From positions 1-58,675 of the forward strand of contig JAITSS010000067.1 in NCBI GenBank assembly GCA_031287565.1: a stretch of 58,675 nucleotides of DNA, written 5' to 3'. Origin of the DNA: Desulfobulbaceae bacterium. Its GTDB lineage: Bacteria > Desulfobacterota > Desulfobulbia > Desulfobulbales > Desulfocapsaceae. Below, one piece after another: positions 1 through 7,086 of this stretch; within the stretch, counting starts at the first letter, position 1; each line of letters opens with the position of its first letter. A model generated the notes under the pieces. It was given only the letters and a program-made list of their open reading frames with translations. It ran no database searches and was not told the origin of the DNA. Made by a program: the position numbers and the translations under genes.

Positions 1-141
1 AGGCAAAAGCAACAACCAAACCACAAGCAAAACCGGGGCAGCGCCGACCCGCTGCAAAAGAAGTTGAATGTGCAACTTAAACTAACTGCTTTTCTGTCTT
101 GACTCTGGGGTCCGGCTTATCCAACCGAAGTGGGAGCGGTT

Positions 142-573
142 ATGGCCATGACCGATGACTACGCCGATGTCATCCTCAGATACTATGGCAAAGATGATAA
201 ACGCAACATTCCGCTCGCATTGGAGAAAAGAGCCAATGAATGGCGGCAGTTGGAAACGGCGGCAAATCAGGCTATGAAGGCCATAGAAGACGCCCTGCCT
301 TTGCGCGCCATGGACGACGCCGACCTGCGGAAAGCACACGAGACGCTCAGAAAAATCCATGGCCAGGCTTTTAACTGGGACCCGCCTACATTATCAGACG
401 ACCTCATACAACCAAGCGAGACGGCGCGCTGGCATGTTCGCCGTTGGATTTGGTTGTGGGATATGGGACTGCTCAAGCTCCGGCCAGACGACTTCAACTG
501 GAAATCCAAGCCGAAGAAGAAGGATGATTATGAGGAAGACCCAGATATAGAGCATGGCGTGGAAGAACAATAA
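142..573 (+). CDS. Unrecognised small acidic-tailed protein
   Basis: About 143 residues, no family recognised. The ATG at 142 is preceded by GGGAG five bases upstream; a GTG at 130 and an ATG at 148 are alternatives, and a stop at 100-102 closes the frame upstream. The middle is helical and charged (ALEKRANEWRQLETAANQAM), followed by a Trp-rich patch (WHVRRWIWLWDMGLL) and a lysine cluster that turns into an acidic C-terminus (KPKKKDDYEEDPDIE). No signal peptide or membrane span is seen. Its stop codon lies directly against a hairpin element, which may serve as its transcript end. It stands alone, so the context gives no role. Coding is likely from length and composition but unproven. Confidence 0.55.
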   Translation: MAMTDDYADVILRYYGKDDKRNIPLALEKRANEWRQLETAANQAMKAIEDALPLRAMDDADLRKAHETLRKIHGQAFNWDPPTLSDDLIQPSETARWHVRRWIWLWDMGLLKLRPDDFNWKSKPKKKDDYEEDPDIEHGVEEQ

Positions 574-574
574 T

Positions 575-676
575 TATAGTAAACGGCATAAATAATTGTG
601 CTTGAAATATATTTGATGGTATTGCTCCACCAATTAAATCTCGAAAATAGCACAATTCATAATGTCGTTTACTATA
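575..676. repeat. Palindromic element, MITE-like, imperfect 28-bp arms
   Basis: Left arm 575-602 and right arm 649-676 are imperfect inverted copies (TATAGTAAACGG... against ...CGTTTACTATA), both ending in TA. The 46-base loop holds a second, smaller inverted repeat around TCCACCAATTAAATCTC, which resembles the terminal repeat of the elements at 864 and 1694. It begins two bases after the stop codon of the preceding gene. The TA ends are what IS630/Tc1-mariner type miniature elements leave; that assignment is inference. Confidence 0.65.
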
Positions 677-792
677 GAGTTCCCTCAGTAACTCCCTACT
701 GTCGGCAATGTTCTGAGTGTCGCGTCTGGCCGGGATGCGATGGAGCGGAATATGCCGCGAAAATTCCACGCCAAAATGCGAAAAATGAAATT
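675..792 (+). repeat. Dispersed repeat R1, copy 1
   Basis: About 118 bases (from TAGAGTT to GAAATT) recur in the same orientation at 58557-58675 with roughly seven differences, so about 94% identity by eye. It abuts the right arm of the palindromic element at 575-676. Read on the minus strand it contains an open stretch (IPARRDTQNIADSREL) that is also kept in copy 2, but no complete protein is recognisable. Function unknown. Confidence 0.75.
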
Positions 793-863
793 TTGGGTGA
801 TGTCACAAAATGGTTGAGGCGCATAATTTTTTACCGAAGAAGAATGACCGCTTTATGCAAAAG

Positions 864-966
864 TATTGATCCGCCAATAAAATCTGGTAAATTACAAAAT
901 GATAATCACGTAAAATCAATATCATAAGTTACAGAATTTTTCGAAATTTAGTTGGCGGAGAAATAC
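864..966 (+). repeat. MITE-like element A, inverted partner of the copy at 1694
   Basis: About 102 bases that match the reverse complement of 1694-1796 with about six differences. Its own ends are imperfect inverted repeats: TATTGATCCGCCAA at the left and, read from the right, TATTTCTCCGCCAA. Both ends terminate in TA. The interior is AT-rich (TAAATTACAAAATGATAATC). It has no coding capacity. The short size, terminal inverted repeats and TA ends are the signature of a miniature element moved by an IS630/mariner-type transposase; no such transposase is present in the window. Confidence 0.75.
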
Positions 967-1092
967 AACTGGCTGGATGCCCGCAAAGAGTTTGGTACGG
1001 TGGTCACCGACAGCATCTTTCCGAAAATTCCCCGCAAGAAAACCGACGATGAGGCGGCGGATGAGAGCCAGGCTGCGGATGGGGCGGGTTGA
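952..1092 (+). pseudogene. Truncated C-terminal gene fragment cut by MITE element A
   Basis: The frame reads 46 codons to TGA (LAEKYNWLDARKEF..., then GTVVTDSIFPKIPRKK, then an acidic Ala-rich tail). There is no start: the codon before it, TAG at 949-951, lies inside the MITE right end. The fragment has normal codon use and a typical charged C-terminus, so it looks like the last part of a real protein whose upstream part was displaced by the element. The parent family is not recognised. Confidence 0.5.
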
Positions 1093-1285
1093 GAGCAAAA
1101 GAAACAGCCCGCGCCGTCAGAAACCGGACGAATGCCGGTGCGGATTGCTTTTTCTTGCTTGAAAGCAGATTGAAACAGAGCGCGGCGCACATTATCGCGT
1201 CAGAAAGCACAGGCTAATCAATTTCGGCGTCGGTTCAGCCGTCTGAAAGCGTCCTGAAAAATCACCGAATTCTCTTTCCTGTTCT

Positions 1286-1322
1286 AAAAAGCGCTCGCCG
1301 ACACAATGGCGGGCGCTTTTTT
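1286..1322 (+). terminator. Rho-independent terminator
   Basis: Stem GCGCTCGCC / GGCGGGCGC with an eight-base loop, preceded by five A and followed by six T, so it can work on both strands. It lies about 200 bases downstream of the truncated fragment ending at 1092 and may have been that gene's terminator. Confidence 0.7.
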
Positions 1323-1693
1323 GCGTTCTGGAGCAGGCCGAAACCGGGCGGGATGTGCTGGTAGCCGTTTCCCGGCATCTCGCCACAGTTTTCGGCCTTT
1401 TTTAAAAAACGCGGCGTAAAAAATTTTTCTGAACTTCCCACTCGTCGCTGGTCTCCATAAGCAAGGAAGCGACCAGCCTGCGGCAGGCAGGCGCTGGGAA
1501 AGTGGGATTGGATGACTGTTGTTTATGATTATGCGGACTCCGAACAATCCCCGCTGTTGCAATGAAGCGAAAAATTCGCGCCAATGGATTCAAACTTCAC
1601 TGAAAAAAGTGTTTACACCTAACGCTATTCGATTTCCAGGAATTATGCCGCCACGCCGGGGCGCATCTGAATATCCGCGCCCGGATGATCTTG
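1323..1693. other. Gene-free stretch with stem-loops
   Basis: No convincing gene. A long-range inverted repeat AGGCCGAAA (1333) / TTTTCGGCCT (1392) ends in TTTTTT, and a second hairpin GCTGGTC...GACCAGC lies near 1448-1477. Together with 1093-1285, which also holds no gene I can support, this forms the interior between the two inverted MITE copies. Confidence 0.4.
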
Positions 1694-1796
1694 GTATTGC
1701 TCCGCCAACTAAATCTCGAAAAATTTTGTAACTTATGGTATTGATTTTACGTGATTATTATTTTGTAATTTACCAGATTCTATTGGCGGATCAATA
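1694..1796 (-). repeat. MITE-like element B, inverted copy of element A
   Basis: Begins TATTGCTCCGCCAACTAAAT and ends GGCGGATCAATA, so both ends again carry TA and a CCGCCAA-type inverted repeat. It is about 94% identical to the reverse complement of 864-966. The pair frames about 730 bases. Confidence 0.75.
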
Positions 1797-1985
1797 ATTG
1801 TCGTATCGTCGGGCTGTCATCCTCTGCGCCCGCGACAAATCCGCAGTGTGGCGCGAGCCGCCCTGACCGCATTCCTCGCCGGTTGTTCCTTTGAAATTTT
1901 CGTTGGGCGCGGTATTCTGGTTCGCGTTAGAAAACGGCCAGACTGAGCGAGGGATTTCCTGGAAAATTTTGCGGGGGAAGTGAAT

Positions 1986-2867
1986 ATGGATGCGCTTTTT
2001 TCTGTGCTTCGGCGAGTTCGTCGGCGTCTCGGACGAGGGGCGCGCGCCGCCAAAGGCGGGCCGGTCGCCGATCAACAAAGTCATTGGCGGGGCAGGGTGC
2101 ATGACCTGGGGATGCGGGCGATCTACATTGATAAACTGGGCCAGGAGTTTGTGGCGGTTCCGCCTGGTGAATTTTTCCGCGATGTGGCCGCGAAGGTGGC
2201 GCGCAATGCCGCCGGTGAGTTGGAAAAAATTCCCGCTGGTTCCACCGTCACCATTACCAAACCATTTTACATGGGAAAATATCCTGTAACCCAGGGACAA
2301 TGGCAGGTGGTGATGGGCGCGAATCCCAGTCAGTTCAAAAATCGCAAGCACCCGGTTGAGAATGTTTCCTGGGAAGACGCGCACACATTCATTGAACGCT
2401 TGAATCGGCGACAAGGTTGTGACGATTATCGGCTACCGACTGAGGCGGAATGGGAGTATGCCTGCCGAGCGGGCAGCACAGCAAGTTTTCCCTGGGGGAA
2501 TGACGAGCATAAACTCGCAGAGCACGCCTGGTATTTCGGTAACTCTGGCCAGATGACGCATCCGGTCGGCGAGAAGACGCCGAACGCCTGGGGCCTCCAT
2601 GATATGCTGGGGAATGTCTGGGAATGGGTGCAGGACTGGTATGGCGAGTATGAAAATGGCCCGGTGACTGACCCGGCGGGGCCGCCGACCGGTACCGCCC
2701 GCGTTGTCCGTGGCGGTTGCTGGTGTAACAGCACCGCCTGGGATTGTCGTCCGACTGATCGTGACTTCTGGATGAAGCCGGATTTTCGTTTTGGCGGCGT
2801 GGGCTTTCGCCTGGTGTTTTCCAATCCTTTTCCGGTAGCCGCCAGGCGGCGCGCGAGCAAGAGATGA
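1986..2867 (+). CDS. SUMF1/formylglycine-generating-enzyme-like protein
   Basis: About 293 residues with a single SUMF1 (FGE-sulfatase) fold domain from about residue 60 to the end. Family marks: FYMGKYPVTQGQW, NPVE-like HPVENVSWEDA, YRLPTEAEWEYACRAG, GLHDMLGNVWEWVQDW and RVVRGGCW. ATG 1986 follows GGGGGAAG by a normal distance; GTG 1980 is an alternative. There is no signal peptide, so it is probably cytoplasmic. True FGEs use a Cys pair in an RGGSxxCxxxxC context; here the cysteines sit as RGGCWCNSTAWDC, a different spacing, so formylglycine formation should not be assumed. Many SUMF1 proteins are ligand- or partner-binding modules in signalling or cofactor operons. It overlaps the next gene by four bases (ATGA), so it belongs to the operon that runs to 5847. 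Confidence 0.85.
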   Translation: MDALFSVLRRVRRRLGRGARAAKGGPVADQQSHWRGRVHDLGMRAIYIDKLGQEFVAVPPGEFFRDVAAKVARNAAGELEKIPAGSTVTITKPFYMGKYPVTQGQWQVVMGANPSQFKNRKHPVENVSWEDAHTFIERLNRRQGCDDYRLPTEAEWEYACRAGSTASFPWGNDEHKLAEHAWYFGNSGQMTHPVGEKTPNAWGLHDMLGNVWEWVQDWYGEYENGPVTDPAGPPTGTARVVRGGCWCNSTAWDCRPTDRDFWMKPDFRFGGVGFRLVFSNPFPVAARRRASKR

Positions 2868-3286
2868 GTGATTTATCCGATGATGGGGCGACGTTCAGTA
2901 TTTTGTTGGTCGCCGACAGCGGTCGCCTGGCCGCGCTGGCCGCTGGTTTGAGCGCCGATGGGCGGGTCTGGTTGCGGCAAAGACCAACCCTCGCCCAGGC
3001 CCGTGAAACGCTTACTGGCCGGACTGTCGATGCGCTCCTGGTCGATGCCGATCTGTCGGATGGCGCGGGCGTCGATCTGGTTCGTCTGGTGTCGCGCAGT
3101 CATCCTTTTGTCAATCAGGGCCTGGTGAGCGATCTGTCGGCGGAAGAATTTCACGAGACGTTTGAGGGTCTGGGGCTGTTCATCCAGATTCCGCCCGATG
3201 CCGACGCCGAATTCGCCAGGGAAATTCTGCAAAGACTGGCGCGCATCCAAACACTCAGCGGCCCGGCGCCGACCAGGCGACCATGA
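2864..3286 (+). CDS. Receiver-like protein of the ATPase/NifX operon
   Basis: 140 residues that fit a CheY-like receiver outline: FSILLVADSGRLAAL at the first strand, VDALLVDADLSDGAGVDLV where the phosphoacceptor Asp would be (DADLSDG), then a later strand LFIQIPPDAD. There is no output domain. The usual acidic pair after strand 1 is only partly present (AD), and the switch Thr/Lys are not obvious, so it may be a non-phosphorylated pseudo-receiver. It overlaps both neighbours by four bases, implying tight translational coupling with the SUMF1 gene and the first MinD ATPase. By position it resembles the small conserved protein of the Desulfovibrio orange-protein (ORP) gene cluster; that equivalence is a guess. 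Confidence 0.6.
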   Translation: MSDLSDDGATFSILLVADSGRLAALAAGLSADGRVWLRQRPTLAQARETLTGRTVDALLVDADLSDGAGVDLVRLVSRSHPFVNQGLVSDLSAEEFHETFEGLGLFIQIPPDADAEFAREILQRLARIQTLSGPAPTRRP

Positions 3287-4134
3287 ACATTTGCCTGGCT
3301 AGCGGCAAGGGTGGCACCGGCAAAACCACCATCGCCGTCAATCTGGCGGCCTCACTTGATCGGCCTGTCCATTTTCTTGATTGTGATGTCGAAGAGCCGA
3401 ACGCCCACCTGTTCCTCGACCTGGCATGGCGCGGCGAAGAGTCGGTTTCTGTCGCCGTGCCCGAAATTGATCCAGCGCGTTGCAATGCCTGTCGCAAGTG
3501 TCTGGAAATCTGCCGCTTTCGCGCCCTGACTTTGATTAAGGGGAAGATGCTGACCTTTCCTGAGCTGTGCCACGGTTGCGGCGGCTGCCAGTTGGTTTGT
3601 CCGGAAGGGGCGGTTTCAGACGGAAAACGCTTATTAGGAAGACTGCGCTTCGGCGATTGGCGGCACATCACGTTTACCGGCGGCGAAAGCCGGGTCGGCG
3701 AGGCGATGTCGCCACCTTTGATTCGGGCGGTAAAAGGTCAGGCGAAGGAGAGCGAACTGACGATCATCGACGCGCCGCCGGGGACTTCCTGCCCGATGAT
3801 TACCGCTTTGCGCGGGGTCGATTTCGCCGTAATGGTCACGGAACCGACGCCATTTGGACTGCACGATTTGCGGCTGGCGGTGGCGGCGGCACGGCGTTTG
3901 GCTTTGCCCATCGGCCTGGTTGTCAACCGCGCCGGGATTGGTGATGAGCGGCTCGCTGACTTCGCCCGCGCCGAGAATATCCCGATTCTTCTGGAAATTC
4001 CCTTTGACCGCGAGATTGCCGCCATCTGCTCGCGCGGACAGTTGCTGGTCGAGGCTTTGCCGGTTTGGCGGCGGGAATTTCAGCGGCTTTTCTGGCGAAT
4101 TGAACGACTTTGCCAAGGATTGGATGCGGCATGA
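3283..4134 (+). CDS. MinD/Mrp-type ATPase with inserted 2[4Fe-4S] ferredoxin domain (first of pair)
   Basis: 283 residues. The deviant Walker A motif GKGGTGKTT lies at residues 8-16, with the MinD signature Lys. A bacterial-ferredoxin insert at about 60-110 carries two CxxCxxCxxxC sets (Cys 67, 70, 73, 77 and 96, 99, 102, 106). Walker B/switch follows (TIIDAPPGTSCPMI). Such proteins are P-loop ATPases that carry or transfer Fe-S clusters; in Desulfovibrio a pair of them works with the Mo-Cu ORP protein. It is cytoplasmic and has no membrane-targeting helix. It overlaps the genes on both sides by four bases. The second ATPase right after it suggests a heterodimer. Confidence 0.9.
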   Translation: MNICLASGKGGTGKTTIAVNLAASLDRPVHFLDCDVEEPNAHLFLDLAWRGEESVSVAVPEIDPARCNACRKCLEICRFRALTLIKGKMLTFPELCHGCGGCQLVCPEGAVSDGKRLLGRLRFGDWRHITFTGGESRVGEAMSPPLIRAVKGQAKESELTIIDAPPGTSCPMITALRGVDFAVMVTEPTPFGLHDLRLAVAAARRLALPIGLVVNRAGIGDERLADFARAENIPILLEIPFDREIAAICSRGQLLVEALPVWRREFQRLFWRIERLCQGLDAA

Positions 4135-5030
4135 AAGAGATCGTTATTCTCAGCGGCAAGGGTGGCGCCGGCAAAACCAGCCTGACCGCCGCTTTGGCCG
4201 CGCTCGCTGAAAATGCCGTCCTGTGTGATGCCGATGTTGACGCCGCCGACCTGCATTTGCTTTTGGCGCCGGAAACCCGTGAACGCCACGATTTTGTTGG
4301 CGGCGGCAAAGCGCATATTGATGTGGAACGCTGCTCGCGTTGCGGCAAATGTCTGGAAATGTGCCGCTTCGCCGCGATTTCCCAGGATCTGCGGGTCGAT
4401 GATCTGGCCTGTGAAGGTTGCGGCGTTTGCGCTTGGTTTTGTCCGGAACAAGCGGTGGAACTGCGCGAGCATTTGTGTGGCGAGTGGTTCATCTCACACA
4501 CCCGATTCGGCATGATGGCGCACGCTGCTTTGGGCGTGGCGGAAGAGAATTCTGGGCGTTTGGTCAGCTTGATTCGTCGTGAGGCGGCGGCGCTGGCCAA
4601 GCGCCAAGGTCAAGATTTGCTCATCACCGATGGCCCGCCGGGTGTCGGTTGTCCGGTGATTGCCTGTCTGGCCGGGGCGGCGCTGGTGGTCATGGTGGTT
4701 GAGCCGACGGTTTCCGGACGCCACGACATGGCGCGACTCATGGCTCTGACCCGGCATTTTCGCGTGCCGACGGCCTTAGTCATCAATAAAAGCGACATCA
4801 ACGCGGAGATGAGCGCGGCGATTGTCGTCGAGGCGGCGCAAAACAGTATTCAATTGCTAGGTCATGTCGCCTTCTCGCCGCTGTTCACGCGGGCGATGCT
4901 GGCGGCGCAAACCATCATCGAATACGCCCCAGCCAGTGAACCCGCCCGCGCAATTCAGGAAATCTGGCGTAAGCTGGTGACAATTATCGCCAGCCAAAGC
5001 GCCACCTTACCCATGTCGCCGCCTCGTTGA
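4131..5030 (+). CDS. MinD/Mrp-type ATPase with inserted 2[4Fe-4S] ferredoxin domain (second of pair)
   Basis: 299 residues beginning MKEIVILSGKGGAGKTSL, with the start overlapping the previous stop (ATGA). Ferredoxin insert cysteines: 68, 71, 74, 78 and 94, 97, 100, 104. Walker B region LLITDGPPGVGCPVIACL. It is paralogous to the preceding gene but clearly diverged, as expected for obligate partners rather than a recent duplication. Followed after 39 bases by the first NifX-fold gene, which has a good ribosome binding site (AAAGGAGAAACC). Likely role: ATP-dependent delivery or assembly of an Fe-S or Mo-containing cluster on the NifX-fold proteins. Confidence 0.9.
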   Translation: MKEIVILSGKGGAGKTSLTAALAALAENAVLCDADVDAADLHLLLAPETRERHDFVGGGKAHIDVERCSRCGKCLEMCRFAAISQDLRVDDLACEGCGVCAWFCPEQAVELREHLCGEWFISHTRFGMMAHAALGVAEENSGRLVSLIRREAAALAKRQGQDLLITDGPPGVGCPVIACLAGAALVVMVVEPTVSGRHDMARLMALTRHFRVPTALVINKSDINAEMSAAIVVEAAQNSIQLLGHVAFSPLFTRAMLAAQTIIEYAPASEPARAIQEIWRKLVTIIASQSATLPMSPPR

Positions 5031-5069
5031 ACAAGCGGCGACGCCAACCAATTGAAAAAAGGAGAAACC

Positions 5070-5447
5070 ATGTCACGAATGCGCATTGCCATTCCCTCAG
5101 ACGGCGAAGGGGGCTTGGATGGCGTCAGGGCCGGTCACTTCGGCCACTGCGATTGCTTTACGGTTGTCGATGCCGAAGATGGGAAAATCACCGGCGTCGC
5201 CACCGTCGCCAACCCGCCACATGTCCAGGGCGGCTGTATGGCGCCAGTCAATCTTCTGGCTGGGCATCAGGTGAACGCCATGATCGTCGGCGGCATCGGA
5301 ATGCGGCCGTTGATGGGTTTCCGTCAGGTCGGCATCTCAGTGTATCACGAGGCCCAGACCAGGGAAATTCGCCCGGTGATCGAAAAGATGCTGGCCGGGC
5401 AAGTGCCGGAAATTCGCGATGACCTGGTGTGCGGCGGTGGTCACTGA
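5070..5447 (+). CDS. NifX/NafY-fold dinitrogenase-cofactor-type carrier protein (ORP-like), first copy
   Basis: 125 residues from ATG 5070 (Shine-Dalgarno AAAGGAG). Matches the PF02579/MTH1175 family: MRIAIPSDGEGGLDGVRAGH, then FGHCDCFTVVD, QGGCMAPVNLLAGHQVNAMI, GGIGMRPLMGF, and a GGGH end. These small RNase H-like-fold proteins bind metal clusters noncovalently (FeMo-co precursors in NifX, a Mo-Cu cluster in ORP). The His/Cys set in HFGHCDC and the GGC motif are candidate ligands. No nif structural genes are in the window, so a nitrogenase role is not implied. Confidence 0.88.
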   Translation: MSRMRIAIPSDGEGGLDGVRAGHFGHCDCFTVVDAEDGKITGVATVANPPHVQGGCMAPVNLLAGHQVNAMIVGGIGMRPLMGFRQVGISVYHEAQTREIRPVIEKMLAGQVPEIRDDLVCGGGH

Positions 5448-5487
5448 TGCGCGCTGCTCAACGCCGACAAAATATTATAGAGACGCC

Positions 5488-5847
5488 ATGAAAATCGCCA
5501 TTACCTCAACCGGCGCGACGCTTGACGCGCCGATGGATCCGCGTTTTGGCCGCGCCGCCTTTATCCTGATCGTCGATACTGAAGGTCAGGTACTGGAAGT
5601 CCTTGATAACAGCGAAAATATCCGCGCTTTTGAGGGGGCGGGCATTCAGGCGGCGACGACCATTAGTGACCACGGCGCCGAAGCGCTCCTGACTGGCTAC
5701 TGCGGCCCGAAGGCATTTAAGGTGTTAGAGGCCGCCGGGATTAGGGTGGCGGCGGATGTGAGCGGCAGCGGTCGCGAGGCCCTTGCTGCCTTCCGCGTCG
5801 GCAAGTTGCCTTTTATCGACGCCGCCAACGCCGAAGCGCATTGGTAG
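5488..5847 (+). CDS. NifX/NafY-fold carrier protein, second copy
   Basis: 119 residues from ATG 5488. MKIAITSTGATLDAPMDPRF then GRAAFILIVDTEGQVLEVLD, AGIQAATTISDHGAEALLTG and YCGPKAFKVLEAAGI are characteristic of the ORP/MTH1175 group. It lacks the HxxHC set of the first copy, so the two copies probably do not bind metal identically. Last gene of the operon; its end is 12 bases from the end of the convergent hypD-like gene. Confidence 0.88.
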   Translation: MKIAITSTGATLDAPMDPRFGRAAFILIVDTEGQVLEVLDNSENIRAFEGAGIQAATTISDHGAEALLTGYCGPKAFKVLEAAGIRVAADVSGSGREALAAFRVGKLPFIDAANAEAHW

Positions 5848-5859
5848 TGCCTCGGCGTC

Positions 5860-6969
5860 TCATTCGGTTTCGACGACACTACTGAAGTGGAAGTATGACC
5901 AGCAGATGCCCTCGTTGGTGATCATACACGGGCCGATTGGGTCTTCCGGTGTGCAAGCCATGCCAAAGGACGGACAATCCGGCGGCAAGGCTTTCCCTGA
6001 GATGATTTTGTCGCAGGCGCAACCGCGCAGTTGGTCTTCTTCGGAAAAGCGGATGTGAAACCTCTTGGTGGCGTCGTACAGGGCCAGCTCGTCGCGAATC
6101 ACAAAGCCGCTGCCGATGACGATGCCCAGGCCGCGCCACAGGGTATCGGTGATAAAGAACACTTGCGAGACCAGGCGGCGGATGCGTTCGCTTTCCTCGG
6201 TCGAAAAATACTCCGCCGCCTGGTCGTCATAGCTGGCTTCGCCGCGCCGGATTTGGATCGCTAGGCTGAGTAATCCGCGCAGAATATCAAAGAGTTCAAA
6301 ACCGGTGACACAGCAGGCGATGGAGTGTTTCCGCGCCAGGCGGGTATAGGCTTCAGTGTCGGAAATGCTGGTCAGATGGTCGGAGCAGAGCAAACCGCGA
6401 ATATTTAAGCAGGGGTCGCGCAGAATCTGGTCGATGCTGGGCGGTAGCAGACGGATTGACGGGATGACGCAGAAGTTGTCGATGCCCTGTTCCGCCGCTT
6501 CGAGAACGGCCTCGGCGACGCTCGGCGCGCTGGCTTCAAAACCAACCGCTGGGTAGACGACGATTTTATTGGGATTGGCTTTGGCCAGAGCCAAGCAATC
6601 GCGTGGGGTGGCGATTTCGACGATGCGCGCTCCCTTCGCCGCGACTGAGGCCAGCGATTCGCGGCTGCCAGGCACGCTCAGCACGTCTTTGCACGACGCG
6701 GTGATGACATCGGGGCGGACGGCGATGCGGACAAAGACATCAATATATCCGGCGGGCACCACACAGGCCGAACAGCCCGGCCCGGCGACCAACGTCAATC
6801 CCTTCGGCAACCGCTCGCGCAAGCGGTTCTGCATGATCACCCGATTCTGAATACCACAGGCGACCATAATCCGAACCGGTCGGTCAACAATTTCATTCAA
6901 GCGTTCTAGCAGTAATTCACACTCCCGCACTCTGACGCTCCTGTTGCCTTGGCGGATACCCGCCTTCAT
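5860..6969 (-). CDS. hypD: HypD-like hydrogenase-maturation protein with altered CGGHTH motif
   Basis: 369 residues, close to the usual HypD length of about 370. Clear HypD marks: PVRIMVACG at 31-39, GPGCSACVVP at 64-73, VGFEASAP, and the C-terminal iron-sulfur region GCACDKII...DCPSFGMACTPEDPIGPC...EGIC with cysteines near 317, 319, 332, 339, 348 and 356. HypD with HypC carries Fe(CN)2CO during NiFe-hydrogenase maturation. The oddity: the motif normally CGGHTH reads CGIQNR (Cys 38 kept, Gly-His-Thr-His lost). No hypC, hypE, hypA/B or hydrogenase gene is nearby. It faces the ATPase/NifX operon, ending 12 bases from it. Start ATG 6969 has GAAGG directly against it, which is poor; an internal start is possible. 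HypD family membership is firm; classical function is doubtful. Confidence 0.85.
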   Translation of the reverse strand: MKAGIRQGNRSVRVRECELLLERLNEIVDRPVRIMVACGIQNRVIMQNRLRERLPKGLTLVAGPGCSACVVPAGYIDVFVRIAVRPDVITASCKDVLSVPGSRESLASVAAKGARIVEIATPRDCLALAKANPNKIVVYPAVGFEASAPSVAEAVLEAAEQGIDNFCVIPSIRLLPPSIDQILRDPCLNIRGLLCSDHLTSISDTEAYTRLARKHSIACCVTGFELFDILRGLLSLAIQIRRGEASYDDQAAEYFSTEESERIRRLVSQVFFITDTLWRGLGIVIGSGFVIRDELALYDATKRFHIRFSEEDQLRGCACDKIISGKALPPDCPSFGMACTPEDPIGPCMITNEGICWSYFHFSSVVETE

Positions 6970-7086
6970 CCTTCAGTCGAACTGTAGCCGCGCCCCTCAT
7001 GCGGAATGCGGCAATCTACACAAAAGAAAGTCTTCCTTCATCGAAAAAAATGTTGGAATCGCGCATTTTGAAGGGAATAATAGTCG

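Noticed and set aside
977-1162. Arg-rich 61-codon plus-strand ORF between the MITE copies
   Set aside because: It is the wrong frame of the truncated fragment at 952-1092, which has better codon use.
1791-2414. Long minus-strand open frame across the SUMF1 gene
   Set aside because: It is the antisense of a clear SUMF1 gene and has no family resemblance.
1980-2867. Calling the SUMF1 gene a true formylglycine-generating enzyme
   Set aside because: The cysteine spacing in the RGG block differs from FGE, and no sulfatase with a CxPxR motif is in the window.
5070-5847. Nitrogen fixation locus
   Set aside because: NifX-fold proteins also belong to ORP/MTH1175 groups; no nifH, D, K, E, N or B is present.
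1986-5847. Sigma-54 promoter upstream of the ORP-like operon, as in Desulfovibrio
   Set aside because: No TGGCAC-N5-TTGC match was found in 1797-1985.
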